Below are positions 9,728-20,525 of a stretch of 64,000 bases of DNA, one piece after another. The DNA is from Pectobacterium sp. PL152. GTDB taxonomy: Bacteria; Pseudomonadota; Gammaproteobacteria; Enterobacterales; Enterobacteriaceae. Below the pieces are notes generated by a model. It did no database searches. It had not been told where the DNA came from and saw nothing but the letters and a program-made list of their open reading frames with translations. Position 1 is the stretch's first letter; the number at the start of each line of letters is the position of its first letter. The DNA is taken from assembly GCA_021907015.1 (NCBI GenBank), contig CP091064.1, positions 310,001 to 374,000 on the forward strand, given 5' to 3'. The position numbers and the translations under genes were made by a program.

Positions 9728-10904
9728 ATGCCTATTGCTTTATGGGCCCTGGTTATTGGCGCTTTTGGAATTGGAACGACAGAATTCATCATCGCGGGTT
9801 TGCTGCCGGCAATCGCTGCCGATTACGGAGTAACGATCCTGTGGCGGCGTATATGGCGACAAGCTATGCGCTTGGGGTCTTTGTCGGCGCGCCTGTACTT
9901 ATTATTCTGGGCTCCCGGCTACCCAAAAACCATGCTGGTTTTCTTGCCGGGCTCTTTGTTCTGGGGAATTTGGTCACCGCTCTCGCCCCTTCGATAGGCA
10001 TAGCAATCGTCGGACGCATTATCACGTCTCTGACACACGGTGCCTTCTTTGGGATTGGCTCTGTACTCGCCGCGGAAATGGTGCCTAAAGAGAAACGTGT
10101 CAGTGCTATCGCCTTTATGTTCTCCGGCCTTACGGTCGCGAACCTTATCGGCGTCCCAGTGGGAACCTGGATTAGCCATCAGTTCTCCTGGCAAGCCACG
10201 TTCTACGTCATCACGGTGATTGGGGTCGCCACGGCGGTTGGCGTAATTATGCTTATTCCTCCCACCGCCAAACCCAAAGCACAGCATATCGGGCATGAGT
10301 TTGCCGCATTCGGAAACTCAAAGTCCTGCTGTCAATGGGCATCACTATTCTGGGTCCCGCGGCTTTCTTTACCTCAATTACCTATATCGCGCCCATGATG
10401 ACGGAAGTCGCCCACTTTTCAGAGGGATCGATTACCTGGTTGTTGATGGTATTTGGTTTGGGCTTATTCGTTGGCAACTGGCTGGGCGGCCGTTTCGCTG
10501 ACAGAGCGTTAATGCCCATGCTGTACATCACGTTGTTTGGACAGGCTGCCATTTTGTTCATCTTCCATTTGACGGCCAGCAGCCAGATTGCCTCAGTATT
10601 GTGCATATTCCTGATGGCGGCTTTTGGATTTGCGACCGTTTCTCCCATTCAGAAGCTGGTGATGGACAAGGCCCGAGCTGCAGGTGCGCCAACGCTGGCT
10701 TCCGCAGTCAATATTGGGCTCTTTAATCTTGGTAATGCCCTCGGTGCCTGGGTAGGCGGGAGCGTTATCGCCAACGGCTTCGGTTTCACGGCACCAAACT
10801 GGGCTGGCGGGATCCTGTCGCTGAGTGCGCTGATCCTTGCTATCGCAGTTGGTGTGGTCGATAAACGAAGCAGCCCGTTGACTGCATCAGTAGAATGCCA
10901 TTGA
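9728..10904 (+). CDS. DHA1-type MFS efflux transporter, AraJ/YdhP-like (two frameshifts)
   Basis: About 392 residues and 12 predicted helices once joined. Begins MPIALWALVIGAFGIGTTEF, the hallmark of the arabinose-efflux/chloramphenicol-resistance MFS branch; GRIITSLTHGAFFGIGSVLA and the late VNIGLFNLGNALGAWVGG motif agree. One base appears lost at CC 9838-9839 (GVTIPVAAYMATSYALG expected) and another at AAA 10320-10322 (NSKVLLSMGITILG expected). Inner-membrane proton-driven export; substrate unknown. Divergent Lrp-type regulator upstream; two hairpin terminators downstream. Confidence 0.85.
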
Positions 10905-10925
10905 TGAAATAAACAGCACATACAA

Positions 10926-10980
10926 AAATGCGCGGGTTATGTCCGCGCATTTCGTTAGCCCTTGTTTGGGCTTTAATTTT
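10926..10980 (+). terminator. Double hairpin terminator after the MFS gene
   Basis: AAATGCGCGG (10926-10935) pairs with CCGCGCATTT (10943-10952), followed by AGCCC (10957-10961)/GGGCT (10968-10972) and a T-rich tail. Confidence 0.75.
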
Positions 10981-11108
10981 CTTTACAAAAACTCACCTTC
11001 GCTCACATTTTCTCATCCATTCCCTTCTCTTCGCCATTAAACCCACTATTGTTAAATTGCATTAACACTCGCGCTACACCCTTTCTGAATAACGAAGGAG
11101 CCGTTGTT

Positions 11109-13171
11109 ATGAGTAACGTAAAGAGCATTGTGATCTGGCTGCTAGTCGGCCTGGCGGGCGCCTTTGCGTTCGCCACGCTGGCACTGAGCCGCGGTGAACA
11201 CGTCAATGCCGTGTGGTTAGTCGTCGCTGCTGTATCGTGTTACAGCATTGCCTATCGCTTTTACAGCCTGTTTATCGCCAAAAAAGTTTTTGAGCTCGAC
11301 GATCGCCGCCTGACACCGGCGGAGCGTCATAACGACGGTCTGGATTACGTTCCCACCAATAAATGGGTCCTGTTCGGCCACCACTTCGCCGCCATCGCCG
11401 GGGCCGGACCGCTGGTCGGGCCGATCCTCGCCGCACAGATGGGCTTCCTCCCCGGCACGATCTGGATTCTGGTCGGCGTTATGCTGGCGGGTGCCGTACA
11501 GGATTTTCTGGTGCTATTTATCTCAACCCGCCGGGACGGTCGCTCTCTGGGGAGATGGCAAAACAGGAACTGGGCACGTTCGCGGGTATTATCACCATGC
11601 TTGGCGCACTGGGCGTGATGATCATCATTCTCTCGGCGCTGGCGCTGGTTGTCGTTAAAGCGCTGGCAGAAAGTCCGTGGGGATTGTTCACCATTGCCGC
11701 CACTATCCCTATCGCGCTCTTTATGGGCGTTTACATGCGCTTTTTACGTCCGGGTAAAATCGCGGAAGTGTCCATCATCGGTTTTGTGCTGATGATGCTG
11801 GCGATTGTGTATGGCGGTAACATTGCCGCACACCCCTACTGGGGGCCGTTCTTTACGCTGAAAGGCACGTCGCTCACCTGGGTTCTGGTGATTTACGGCT
11901 TCATCGCCTCTGTGCTGCCGGTCTGGCTGCTGCTGGCGCCGCGTGATTACCTCTCCACCTTCCTGAAAATCGGGGTCATTATCGGTCTGGCCTTCGGTAT
12001 CGTGTTCGCGATGCCGGAAATGAAAATGCCCGCCGTTTCCCGCTTTATTGACGGCACCGGCCCGGTCTTCTCCGGTACGCTGTTCCCCTTCTTGTTTATT
12101 ACCATCGCCTGTGGCGCGATTTCGGGCTTCCATGCGCTGGTTTCCAGCGGCACCACGCCGAAACTGGTTGAACGTGAAAGCCACATCCGCTTCATTGGCT
12201 ATGGCGCCATGCTGATGGAATCCTTCGTCGCCATCATGGCGCTGATTTGTGCCTCGGTCATCGAACCAGGCATCTACTTCGCCATGAACTCACCTGCCGC
12301 GCTGATCGGCACCACGGTTGAAAGCGCCTCGCAGGCCATCAATAGTTGGGGATTTGTGATTACCCCGCAGGAATTGAGCGCGATTGCCCATGACGTTGGC
12401 GAAGCTTCTATTCTTTCCCGCGCTGGCGGTGCGCCGACCTTCGCAGTAGGCATGGCCTACATCATCACCGAGATCTTTAACAGCCGGGCGATGATGGCAT
12501 TCTGGTATCACTTCGCGATTCTGTTTGAAGCCCTGTTCATTCTGACCGCAGTAGATGCCGGAACGCGCGCCTGTCGCTTCATGGTGCAGGATCTGGTTGG
12601 GATTGCGATTCCCAGACTGGCCAACAGCCACTCCTGGCTGGGGAATCTGGCCGGTACGACCGTCGCCGTTTCCGGTTGGGGATTCTTCGTGTATCAGGGT
12701 GTCATCGATCCGCTGGGCGGTATCAACACGCTCTGGCCGTTGTTCGGTATCGGTAACCAAATGCTGGCTTCAATGGCGTTAATTCTCGGTACCGTGGTGT
12801 TGTTCAAGATGAAGAAACAGCGCTATGCGTGGGTGACGATCGTCCCTACCGTCTGGCTGTTTATTACGTCGATGACGGCGGGTTGGCAAAAAATCTTCCA
12901 TGAAAAGCCTAGCATCGGTTTTCTGGCACAGGCGAAACGCTTCGCGACGGGTATTGAGCAAAATACGCTGATCGCACCGGCCAAATCGATTAAAGACATG
13001 GAAACCATCGTCTTCAGTAACCAGATCAACGCCGCGCTGTGTGGCTTCTTCATGCTGGTGGCGGTGACAATGCTGGTTTCCGCATTCTTCGTCATTCGTC
13101 GTGCACTGAACAGCGATGTCCCAACGGCAAAAGAGAGCCCGATTGTCTTACGAGACGGCGCTCAGCCTTAA
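11109..13171 (+). CDS. cstA: CstA-family pyruvate/peptide transporter (one frameshift)
   Basis: About 687 residues, near E. coli CstA (701), with GAAGGAG upstream of ATG 11109. A multi-pass inner-membrane carbon-starvation protein: NDGLDYVPTNKWVLFGHHFA, the family core AGAGPLVGPILAAQMG, WLLLAPRDYLSTFLKIG and SGTTPKLVERESHIRFIGY. One G is missing from GGGG at 11549-11552; RRDGRSLG should continue GEMAKQELG. The C-terminal region (LFKMKKQRYAWVTIVPTVWL) is nearer CstA than BtsT/YjiY. CstA/BtsT proteins take up pyruvate or peptides on starvation; which applies here is uncertain. A good terminator follows. Confidence 0.85.
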
Positions 13172-13195
13172 ACGCCATCGGCGTACCCCCTTCAT

Positions 13196-13220
13196 TCCCT
13201 CCCTCGCGGAGGGATTTTTT
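13196..13220 (+). terminator. Rho-independent terminator of the cstA-like gene
   Basis: TCCCTCC (13196-13202) and GGAGGGA (13208-13214) with a 5-base loop, then six T. It lies 25 bp after the stop. Confidence 0.9.
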
Positions 13221-13286
13221 GCCCGGAATAAGCGCTTCTGTAATGGTATACGGTGGTTTTTATCCCTTTGATAAACCCAGCAGGGG

Positions 13287-14191
13287 TCATGAGAAATGCC
13301 CAACAGCTTCAGGGTTCGTGTAGACTACCCATTCTTTCATAGCGTTTTTATATTCCGCCGGTGGAATGCCATTATGCTTGCGAAATATGCGCGTGAAATA
13401 GACTGGATCGCTGTACCCCACTGACTGCGCGACTTTAAATATGGGTAATGGCGTCGACTGAATCAAGAGCTTGGCACAATTGATGCGCTGAACTTCACGC
13501 CAGGCATAAATAGTTTGCCCCAATTCAATTTTGAACAGATGCGCCAGCCGAGAAGGAGAAAGAAATACCATCCCCGCCAGTGCTTCAATTTTCAGCTCTT
13601 CAGCAATATGTTCGTTTAAGTAGGTGCATACCGTATTTATCCTTGGATCGTGCGCGAACCGGCTGCTAATAGGCTGTAACTGAAAACAGGCGAGGATCAA
13701 CCGCTCCAGCGCATTCATCGCCAACGCTTCTGACAGCGGCGTTGAATCGGCGTTATGGCAGATCGCCTCATAGAAAAGTGCTTGTATATTCTGGCTCATT
13801 GCAGCGGATTGGATGGTTGTTTTCCCAATACCCTGCATTTTGTCATCCCATTTTAACCAGTCATTCCAGTAAGGCCGGGGAATAAAATAAATCCATACAT
13901 GATCCCAGTGATCGCTGTGTTTATCTCGGCCATAATGGTGTGGAACTCCCGGCGGAAAAAGCAATAATTCATTCTCCTTGGACAATAAGGATCCTTCTCC
14001 TACTTTGGCACATCCTGTCCGCGCAGCGTCAGGTTAATAATATATCCCTTCATTCCCTGTGGCCGATTAATATAATAATCCAGTACCGAACCACGAGATA
14101 TCGGAGTGAAACCAGCGACCATCCAGGCATTAAAGGTAAAGGTTTTCATCAACGGAGAAAAATTCAATAATTCATTGATATTAAGTTCCAT
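13287..14191 (-). CDS. AraC-family regulator of the galactoside cluster (one frameshift)
   Basis: About 301 residues joined; start ATG 14191 with AGAGG upstream. Closely resembles AraC itself: N-terminal cupin arm (AWMVAGFTPISRG, RPQGMKGYIINLTLRGQ, ELLLFPPGVPHHYGRD), C-terminal double HTH (LAGMVFLSPSRLAHLFKIEL, VAQSVGYSDPVYFTRIFRKH). One base is missing near 14008-14018, between TLRGQ and GSLLSKENE. It is the last gene of a run with the GH42 beta-galactosidase (32-bp gap) and the LacY-type permease, so it is probably the sugar-responsive activator of that cluster. An arabinose effector is possible, since araD is nearby, but unproven. Confidence 0.82.
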
Positions 14192-14223
14192 ATTAACCTC
14201 TCGATATGGCCGCTGGCATAGGC

Positions 14224-16230
14224 TTAGCTTTCAATAATAATAAAATCCCAAGCGTTAAGCAGTAACGATGAGCCCTCTACAACCTCAGTGTCAGTTAATA
14301 AAGCGTAACCACCCATTTCACAGTGATAAGATTGGGGTTTCCCTGAGTAGTTAAATACAAAAGAAATTGACTTACCGTGAGCATTTTTCATTCGTTTCAC
14401 AATAAGCGGAAATGCATAGCGTGATGTGCGCGAACGAAGCGATATGCCTCGCGTCAGATGATCAAATAACTGGCAAATAAGAAAAGGTTGCGGCAGAAAT
14501 CCTACATACATCGCTAGTCCATCGCCATAATCCGCCTCGGTTGCGGCAACGTAATCACGCCAGGCCGGATGCTGGTAACGCAACAACGTGCGAGTTTCAG
14601 ATAAAGGCGTCAGTAGCTCCATCCATAAATCAGCCCGATTATCACGGCTGCAATCAATATCCGGCAAGCAGGCGGCAACGGTGACCGCATCCGGCAACGT
14701 AAACTGACTGTAGCTCACGCCACAAACACGGCTGAGCAACCCTGGCTGGGTGCTGTGTCGAACTTTTACATTTTCGTCACTGAACCCCGACTTGAAGCCA
14801 ATCAACGCATGGCCACCCCGTTCAATATAACCATTAATCCTTTCCAACAGCCCATTATCAGCGGCATAGAGCGCCGGAATAATCACAGCCTTATAGCGCG
14901 CCGTGCTTTCGTCCACATCGTTAATAATGTCGAGAGAAATATTGTGATCATACAGCGCATCATAAAACCGACGAATAATATCGTTATAAACGTTAGTTTT
15001 TGCGTCTCCAGGTTTGAATTGGTTTAGGGCATCCATCGCTTCATTACTGACCAATAATGCCACATCATGATCTGCCCGTAATGATTCAAGAGACGAAGAC
15101 AACCGGGCAAAATCAGCCCCAATCGTTGTGGCTTCTTGCCAGGTAGGATTGCGAGAGAAATCATGGCTCAGTAGCCCCTTCCAGTAGGTTTCAAACGAGT
15201 TATGGATGGAATGCCAGTGCCAGTACGCCACCATCGCCGCCCCGAGGCAACGTGGCTAAAGGCTTGTAGCCGTAATTGCCCTGGATAAGGTGTCCACTGC
15301 GGAAACCCTTGTGCCTGCGTTTCGAGGACAAAATAATTTCGCCCCTGTCTCAGATTCCGCGCAACGTCACCACCAAAGGCAATTTCTCTCCCGGTTAAAT
15401 ATGACTGACTTGGGTGATAAATATCGACGCCCGCAACACTCAGACATTTCACTGCAGCAAAATGATCGACGCGAGGCTGTACGCCAAATGAATAACCGCG
15501 CCATTCAAAATCAAAATTGTGCGTAATGAAATGATGTGGTTGTGCATATTCCCGCACAAGATTGGCCTGCCAGGCCAAATAATCCGTCACTTGCTGCCGC
15601 TGATAGCGACTGAAAGCACAAGAGAGGCTGGCATTAATGGTGTTTTCAACGGGGGAAATCTTCCCAGCGATCGACACGGTTGCTCCAATAATCGAGGCCG
15701 AAATCATGATTAAGCCTATCGAGACTCACGTATTTTTCGCGCAAATACTGAATAAAACCTTCCTGCATGTCGCGGCCAATATTATCGTAATGCTTAGTTT
15801 CATTATCTAATTGGTATCCGATGATCGCAGGGTGATGCTGCACATGTTCCAGCAACACGCGGATGATATTTTCTGCATAACGGCGAAACACAGGGCTAAC
15901 AATATCCATGACTTGCCGGGGCCCGTATTTTTGCTGACCCTCTACGGTCGTCACCATGACCTCGGGGTGCTTGAGAGCAAGCCACGACGGAATCGCATAG
16001 GTTGGCGTGCCGATAATGACAGCGATCCCTGCACGATGCATCGCATCCAAAACACGATCGATGTGATAAAAATTATACTCACCTTCTGTCGGTTCTAACG
16101 TGCTCCATGTCGATTCTGCAATACGTACAACATTGATCCCCGTTTCCAGCATGAGTGAAATATCTTTTTCCAGACGTTCTTCCGGCATATACTCATCGTA
16201 ATAGGCAACACCATAATATAATTTTGACAT
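14224..16230 (-). CDS. GH42 beta-galactosidase (two frameshifts)
   Basis: Reconstructs to about 668 residues, the usual GH42 length, with no signal peptide, so it probably hydrolyses imported galactosides in the cytoplasm. TIM barrel: WSTLEPTEGEYNF (~42-54), acid/base Glu in GYQLDNETKHY (~E144), nucleophile Glu in NYFVLETQAQG (~E302); then a class-I-amidotransferase-like trimerisation domain and a C-terminal beta domain. G5 at 15651-15655 (coding C) appears one base too long, after DRWEDFP; C4 at 15240-15243 (coding G) is one too short (ASGAAMVAYWHWH expected). ATG 16230 has a strong AAGGAGG site and follows the permease stop by 17 bp, so the two are cotranscribed. Confidence 0.85.
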
Positions 16231-16247
16231 ACGCCTTCCTCCTTAAA

Positions 16248-17479
16248 TTAATAAACCAAGCCAGGCTTATGGGAAAACACTCTATTTTTATCCAGTGTGA
16301 AGGATGAAATAACGGTGAAGCACAAGGCGACACTTCCCAGTACCAGGTAGCTACTGGAAAATCCCATTTTTGATACAAATGGCCAATTCCGGTGGATAGG
16401 AAAATCGAGCTGAAACTTTTAGAGAATTGGAATCAATAAGATAGACCGTAGCGGAAAGCAGCGGATTGAAATTCGCAGTAATGTATTTCAACGCCGCAAC
16501 CAGCAGCACTGAACTTTCGAACCCATGGAGTAATTTGATTAAACTAATAGATACCGGACCAATAGCCCATGCGGAACCCATAATGCGCAAACTCATAATA
16601 ACCCCACAATAGAGTAACGCATTTTTTGGTCCAATCTTATTCACAAACCATGGGGCGAAGAACATTACCACGGCATCCAGGAAAATCTGTCCAGTGGTTA
16701 AATAACCAAAGACTTCCGCACCACGTGCCTTGTTTTCAAAAAAAGTGGGTGTAATAAATCGCAAACTGCTGGTCATAAGTTTCATAAACGGCGCCTACGC
16801 CTATCATATAGATGGCGAAGAACCAGAATTGTTTTAGTTTTAGTAGTGCGGCCGCATCATTGAGTGTAACAGGCGATTGAATACGTATTTGCTTTGAATA
16901 CTGATGCGAGGAACTGACCTGCGTTTTCCATACAACAAACAATAAGCACACGCCCGCTGCGCTAGCCGTCCAGAAGATCAAATTCTGATCGATGCCATAA
17001 AGTTTCCCTGCAATAAAGGTTCCTAATGCTGCACCAATACCGCCAAACATTCTCGCACGGCCGAATTCAAAACCCGATGCCCGGCTGACTTTATCAATAT
17101 ACGCCTCACAAATTCCGCAGCCTGCACCGTAAGCCATACCGATATATATCCCGCCCGCAAACGCACCGAGAATAATGTTAAATTTCAATAGCGGGGCAAA
17201 GACGAATATCCAATAAGGTGCGAAAAACGTAATGATAAGAGCCAGCATCCACATAAGATGCTTACGATAAATAAGTTTGTCAGAAATAAAACCAAATAAT
17301 GGCTGAACACATACCGCCACAATGGCAGTAAAGGAGTACACCAGACCAACATCTCCATAGCTAATGCCAATGGTCTCCGTTAACCATAATGATAAATAAG
17401 GGAAGCAGCACCCCCAACCGATGAAGAAAAAAAGGAAAAACAAACAGCTCATGTAATAATTTTTATTTGAATCTATCAT
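16248..17479 (-). CDS. LacY-type oligosaccharide:H+ symporter (three indels)
   Basis: About 410 residues joined, 12 helices, LacY/RafB/CscB family. The LacY signature FEFGRARMFGG follows ICEAYIDKVSRASG, which keeps equivalents of Glu126 and Arg144; LLHGFESSVLLVAALKYI keeps equivalents of His322 and Glu325 of proton coupling. Indels: A7 at 16738-16744 (coding T) is one too long (IYYTHFFENKARG expected); single bases missing near 16433 (VYLIGFQFSKS expected) and in T5 16367-16371 (LYQKMGFSSSYLVLG expected). First gene of the galactoside cluster, with a CRP-like site 127 bp upstream. The substrate is probably a beta-galactoside or galacto-oligosaccharide, inferred from the GH42 partner. Confidence 0.85.
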
Positions 17480-17605
17480 GATACCCTCGCGTTCTCATTA
17501 CCGGAAATATGCCCGTATTGATGCGAGCAACGTTACCCTGTAATAGAAAGCGCAGTCATGAATGTCTCGCTAGCGACCAGTAATAATCTGCTATGCCCTG
17601 CGCGG

Positions 17606-17621
17606 CGTGAGAGTGCTCACA
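17606..17621. promoter_or_regulatory. CRP-cAMP site candidate
   Basis: CGTGA-GAGTGC-TCACA matches the TGTGA-N6-TCACA consensus at 9 of 10 positions. It lies upstream of the LacY-type permease and, on the other side, about 150 bp beyond the araD stop, so the permease promoter is the likely target. Confidence 0.6.
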
Positions 17622-17768
17622 TTTTATTACTGCCTGCCAGAAAAATAAAAAATTTTATTTTAAAATAGGATAACACCCCGCAAGCAATATGCTGGCAGGG
17701 TAAGAACATCCTTTCATTATTTAAAACGCCGGGATATATCCAAACGATGATCCCGACAGCACGATGGT

Positions 17769-18464
17769 TTATTGTCCGTAATACGCGTTCTTACCGTGCT
17801 TGCGTAAGTAGTGTTTATCCAACAGCGTTTGCTGCATCTCGCCCAGTTGAGGCGTTAACTGGCGCGAGAAAATCCCCATGTAGGCCAGTTCCTCCAAAAC
17901 AACAGCATTGTGCACCGCGTTGTCGGCATCTTTCCCCCATGCAAAGGGGCCGTGCGAGTTAACTAATACGGCGGGGACATCTACCGGAGAAATGCCACGC
18001 TGCTGGAACGTTTCGACGATCACTTGCCCGGTTTCCCACTCGTAGCGACCATTGATTTCGTCATCCGTCATCAGGCGTGTACAGGGAATAGGGCCATAAA
18101 AGTAGTCTGCGTGCGTGGTTCCCCAGGCGGGAATATCTTTACCGGCCTGCGCCCAGATCGTGGCATGGCGGGAATGGGTATGCACAATACCGCCAATATC
18201 GGCAAACGCCAGATATAACACACGGTGGGTATCGGTATCTGACGACGGTTTCTTCGTGCCTTCTACTACCTTGCCGCTTTCCAGCTCAACGACCACCATA
18301 TCCTCCAGCGTCATGGCTGAATACTCCACGCCGGAGGGTTTGATCACCATCAGGCCACGCTGCCGATCCACCGCGCTGACATTTCCCCACGTAAACGTCA
18401 CCAGGTTGTGCTGCGGCAAGGCCAGATTGGCTTCCAGCACCTGTTTTTTTAGCGTTTCTAACAT
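17769..18464 (-). CDS. araD: L-ribulose-5-phosphate 4-epimerase
   Basis: 231 residues from ATG 18464 ([20 protein letters not shown]); an upstream in-frame codon at 18494 gives an unrelated extension. Zn-dependent class II aldolase fold converting L-ribulose 5-phosphate to D-xylulose 5-phosphate. Metal ligands [11 protein letters not shown] (His95, His97) and NSHGPFAWG (His171 region), plus THADYFYG and the C-terminal KNAYYGQ, match AraD of E. coli throughout. It is alone: no araA or araB next to it. Intact. Confidence 0.93.
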   Translation of the reverse strand: MLETLKKQVLEANLALPQHNLVTFTWGNVSAVDRQRGLMVIKPSGVEYSAMTLEDMVVVELESGKVVEGTKKPSSDTDTHRVLYLAFADIGGIVHTHSRHATIWAQAGKDIPAWGTTHADYFYGPIPCTRLMTDDEINGRYEWETGQVIVETFQQRGISPVDVPAVLVNSHGPFAWGKDADNAVHNAVVLEELAYMGIFSRQLTPQLGEMQQTLLDKHYLRKHGKNAYYGQ

Positions 18465-18795
18465 GTCGGCCTCCCATCGGCGAGATGACACCATTTTCGC
18501 GGCCTGACGAGCGCGTCGCTATGGGCTAAATCGCTAAAGACCTAGCGGTGTTCTGCTATGGGAAAAAGAAAGAGACACACCACAGAATTGTGTAAAAAAC
18601 CGCCAGCTTTATCAATTATTGCTATCGTTAACATAACGCAGGGGAATTAAGAGTTTTTACCTGTTGCAGTTTTTCCGATGATTATACTTGCCATCAAGCG
18701 GTAAAAGGCTCGGTTTGTTTATTTAATACCGTAAAAGCACGTTGTTCGATATTTCCTCACAAGAAACGTGAGACCAAGAGCAGAAGGGGAAAAAG

Positions 18796-19011
18796 ATGAA
18801 ATTAAACAAACGTTTTGCGACAGCCGCTCTGGCAATTACGCTTGCTGTTACGCTCGCAGGCTGTTCAAACATGTCTAAACGTGATCGTAATACCGCGATT
18901 GGTGCCGGTGCCGGTGCGGTAGGTGGGGCTATCTTAACGGATGGCGGAACATTAGGAACGCTGGGCGGAGCCGCTATCGGTGGGCTGATTGGCCGTCAGG
19001 TCGATAAATAA
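18796..19011 (+). CDS. osmB: Osmotically inducible lipoprotein OsmB
   Basis: 71 residues. Signal peptide with lipobox LAGC (Cys ~23), then NMSKRDRNTAIGAGAGAVGG and a glycine-zipper stretch ending GGLIGRQVDK, matching E. coli OsmB (72). Outer-membrane lipoprotein of the sigma-S/Rcs stress response. AGAAGGGGAAA precedes ATG. Same neighbourhood as in E. coli (yciH-pyrF-lapBA convergent). Confidence 0.95.
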   Translation: MKLNKRFATAALAITLAVTLAGCSNMSKRDRNTAIGAGAGAVGGAILTDGGTLGTLGGAAIGGLIGRQVDK

Positions 19012-19020
19012 CGAATTGAT

Positions 19021-19056
19021 AGCAGCAGGTTAACGGGAGTAAACCTGCTGCTTTTA
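19021..19056 (+). terminator. osmB terminator
   Basis: AGCAGCAGGTT (19021-19031) pairs with AACCTGCTGCT (19042-19052), then TTTTA; 10 bp after the osmB stop. Confidence 0.85.
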
Positions 19057-19255
19057 TACTCGTCATACTTCAAGCTGCATGTACGTTGGCTACGTTCAAA
19101 TACTCGGCCCGTCGTGAGCCTCGCCCTGAAGGGCCGCTGCAAGCAGCGTTCAAATCTGCTCCCGGCAGATTTGTCACCCGAATCACTTACTTATGTAAGC
19201 TCATCGGGATTCCTCTCTTGCCGCCTTCACGCAACTCGAATTATTTAGAGTATAT
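19055..19255 (+). repeat. ERIC-like composite repeat, copy 2
   Basis: Begins TATACTCGTCATACTTCAAG and ends ACTCGAATTATTTAGAGTAT. Contains the inner GC-rich palindrome CCTGAAGGGCCGCTGCAAGC and CAAATCTGCT/GCAGATTTG, then an ERIC-like core CACTTACTTATGTAAGCTC. Nearly complementary to copy 1 over its length. Confidence 0.8.
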
Positions 19256-19264
19256 CTACAATGA

Positions 19265-19599
19265 TTAGCCGCCAGCCAGCTTAACCTTCATTCCTTTCGC
19301 TTCCAGCAGCTGTTTTAGCAGATCGCGTTTATCTCCTGGATTTCGACCACGCCATCTTTCACTGAACCGCCGCAGCCGCATTTTTTCTTCAATTCAGCCG
19401 CCAACTTATCCAAAGCCGCATCGTCAAGATCGAGACCGCTGATCAGGCATACGCCCTTTCCTTTGCGTCCACTGGTCTGACGCTGGATACGCACGATGCC
19501 ATCACCTTTTGGCCGAACCGCTTTTTCTTCTTCCGGCTTAATACGCCCGGTTTCCGTGGAGTAAACCAGCTGGCTATTTTCGTCACGACGCAGGTTCAT
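19265..19599 (-). CDS. yciH: SUI1/eIF1-family translation factor YciH (one frameshift)
   Basis: About 111 residues joined. Single SUI1 domain: [43 protein letters not shown], then the expected end [18 protein letters not shown] and KLAGG. One G (CC at 19335-19336 on the plus strand) is missing, so the raw frame ends early. Homologue of eukaryotic eIF1; in E. coli it can influence start-codon fidelity. Start ATG overlaps the pyrF stop (ATGA), so the genes are translationally linked. Confidence 0.9.
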
Positions 19600-20339
19600 G
19601 AGGCTGCACCGTTTAACAGTGAAGCGCGAATCTCGCTCAGCGTCTGTGCCGGGTCTGCCGATTGGGTGATCGGACGCCCAATCACCATATAATCTACGCC
19701 AACCTGCTGCGCCTGAACCGGCGTCATGATGCGGCGCTGATCGCCAACATCGCTGCCAGCCGGACGAATACCCGGCGTGACCAACTTAAATGCCTGACCG
19801 CATACCTGCTTCAATCGCTGGGCTTCATGCGCAGAACACACCACGCCATCCAGCCCGCTGTTATGCGTTAACACCGCCAACCTTTCTGCCTGCTCAGCAG
19901 GGCTGACGGTAATGCCAAGCCCGCGCAGATCGTCTTCATCCATACTGGTTAACACGGTTACGGCAATCAGCAACGGCGCATCGTTACCAAACGGCACCAG
20001 CGCTTCTTTCGCCGCCGCCATCATGCGTGAGCCACCGCTGGCGTGGACATTCACCATCCACACGCCAAGATCGGCCGCTGCCGCAACGGCGTGAGCGACG
20101 GTGTTTGGAATATCGTGGAATTTCAGATCGAGAAATACATCAAAGCCGCGCTGTTGTAACGTCTGCACGAACTGTGGGCCGAACAAGGTAAACATCTCTT
20201 TGCCCACCTTCAAACGGCAATCCTGCGGATCGATACGGTCAACAAAAGACAGCGCCGCCTGCTGACTGGCATAGTCCAGCGCGACCACAATCGGGGAGGA
20301 TACCGTTTGATGCTTTTTCTGTAGATTCTCGTTTTTCAT
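19596..20339 (-). CDS. pyrF: Orotidine 5'-phosphate decarboxylase
   Basis: 247 residues; decarboxylates OMP to UMP, last step of de novo pyrimidine synthesis. TIM barrel with PIVVALDYA at strand 1, the catalytic Asp-Lys array in [14 protein letters not shown], and phosphate-binding VTPGIRP and VIGRPITQS. Intact. Sits between lapB and yciH as in E. coli. Confidence 0.97.
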   Translation of the reverse strand: MKNENLQKKHQTVSSPIVVALDYASQQAALSFVDRIDPQDCRLKVGKEMFTLFGPQFVQTLQQRGFDVFLDLKFHDIPNTVAHAVAAAADLGVWMVNVHASGGSRMMAAAKEALVPFGNDAPLLIAVTVLTSMDEDDLRGLGITVSPAEQAERLAVLTHNSGLDGVVCSAHEAQRLKQVCGQAFKLVTPGIRPAGSDVGDQRRIMTPVQAQQVGVDYMVIGRPITQSADPAQTLSEIRASLLNGAAS

Positions 20340-20525
20340 TCGTCACCCAGTCTCTTGCGAAGCCAAAATTCCCGCCGCATTCTACATGCCCCGCCCCGAA
20401 ATCCCAGCCGCCTGTAGACCAATGCGGTTAAAGAGGCTGGCTGGAACCGAAATCACGCAAAGCTATTAGTATGTTGTAACTAAAATACGTTAAATAGCAT
20501 TCGCTCAATTCAATATAGTGAGACG

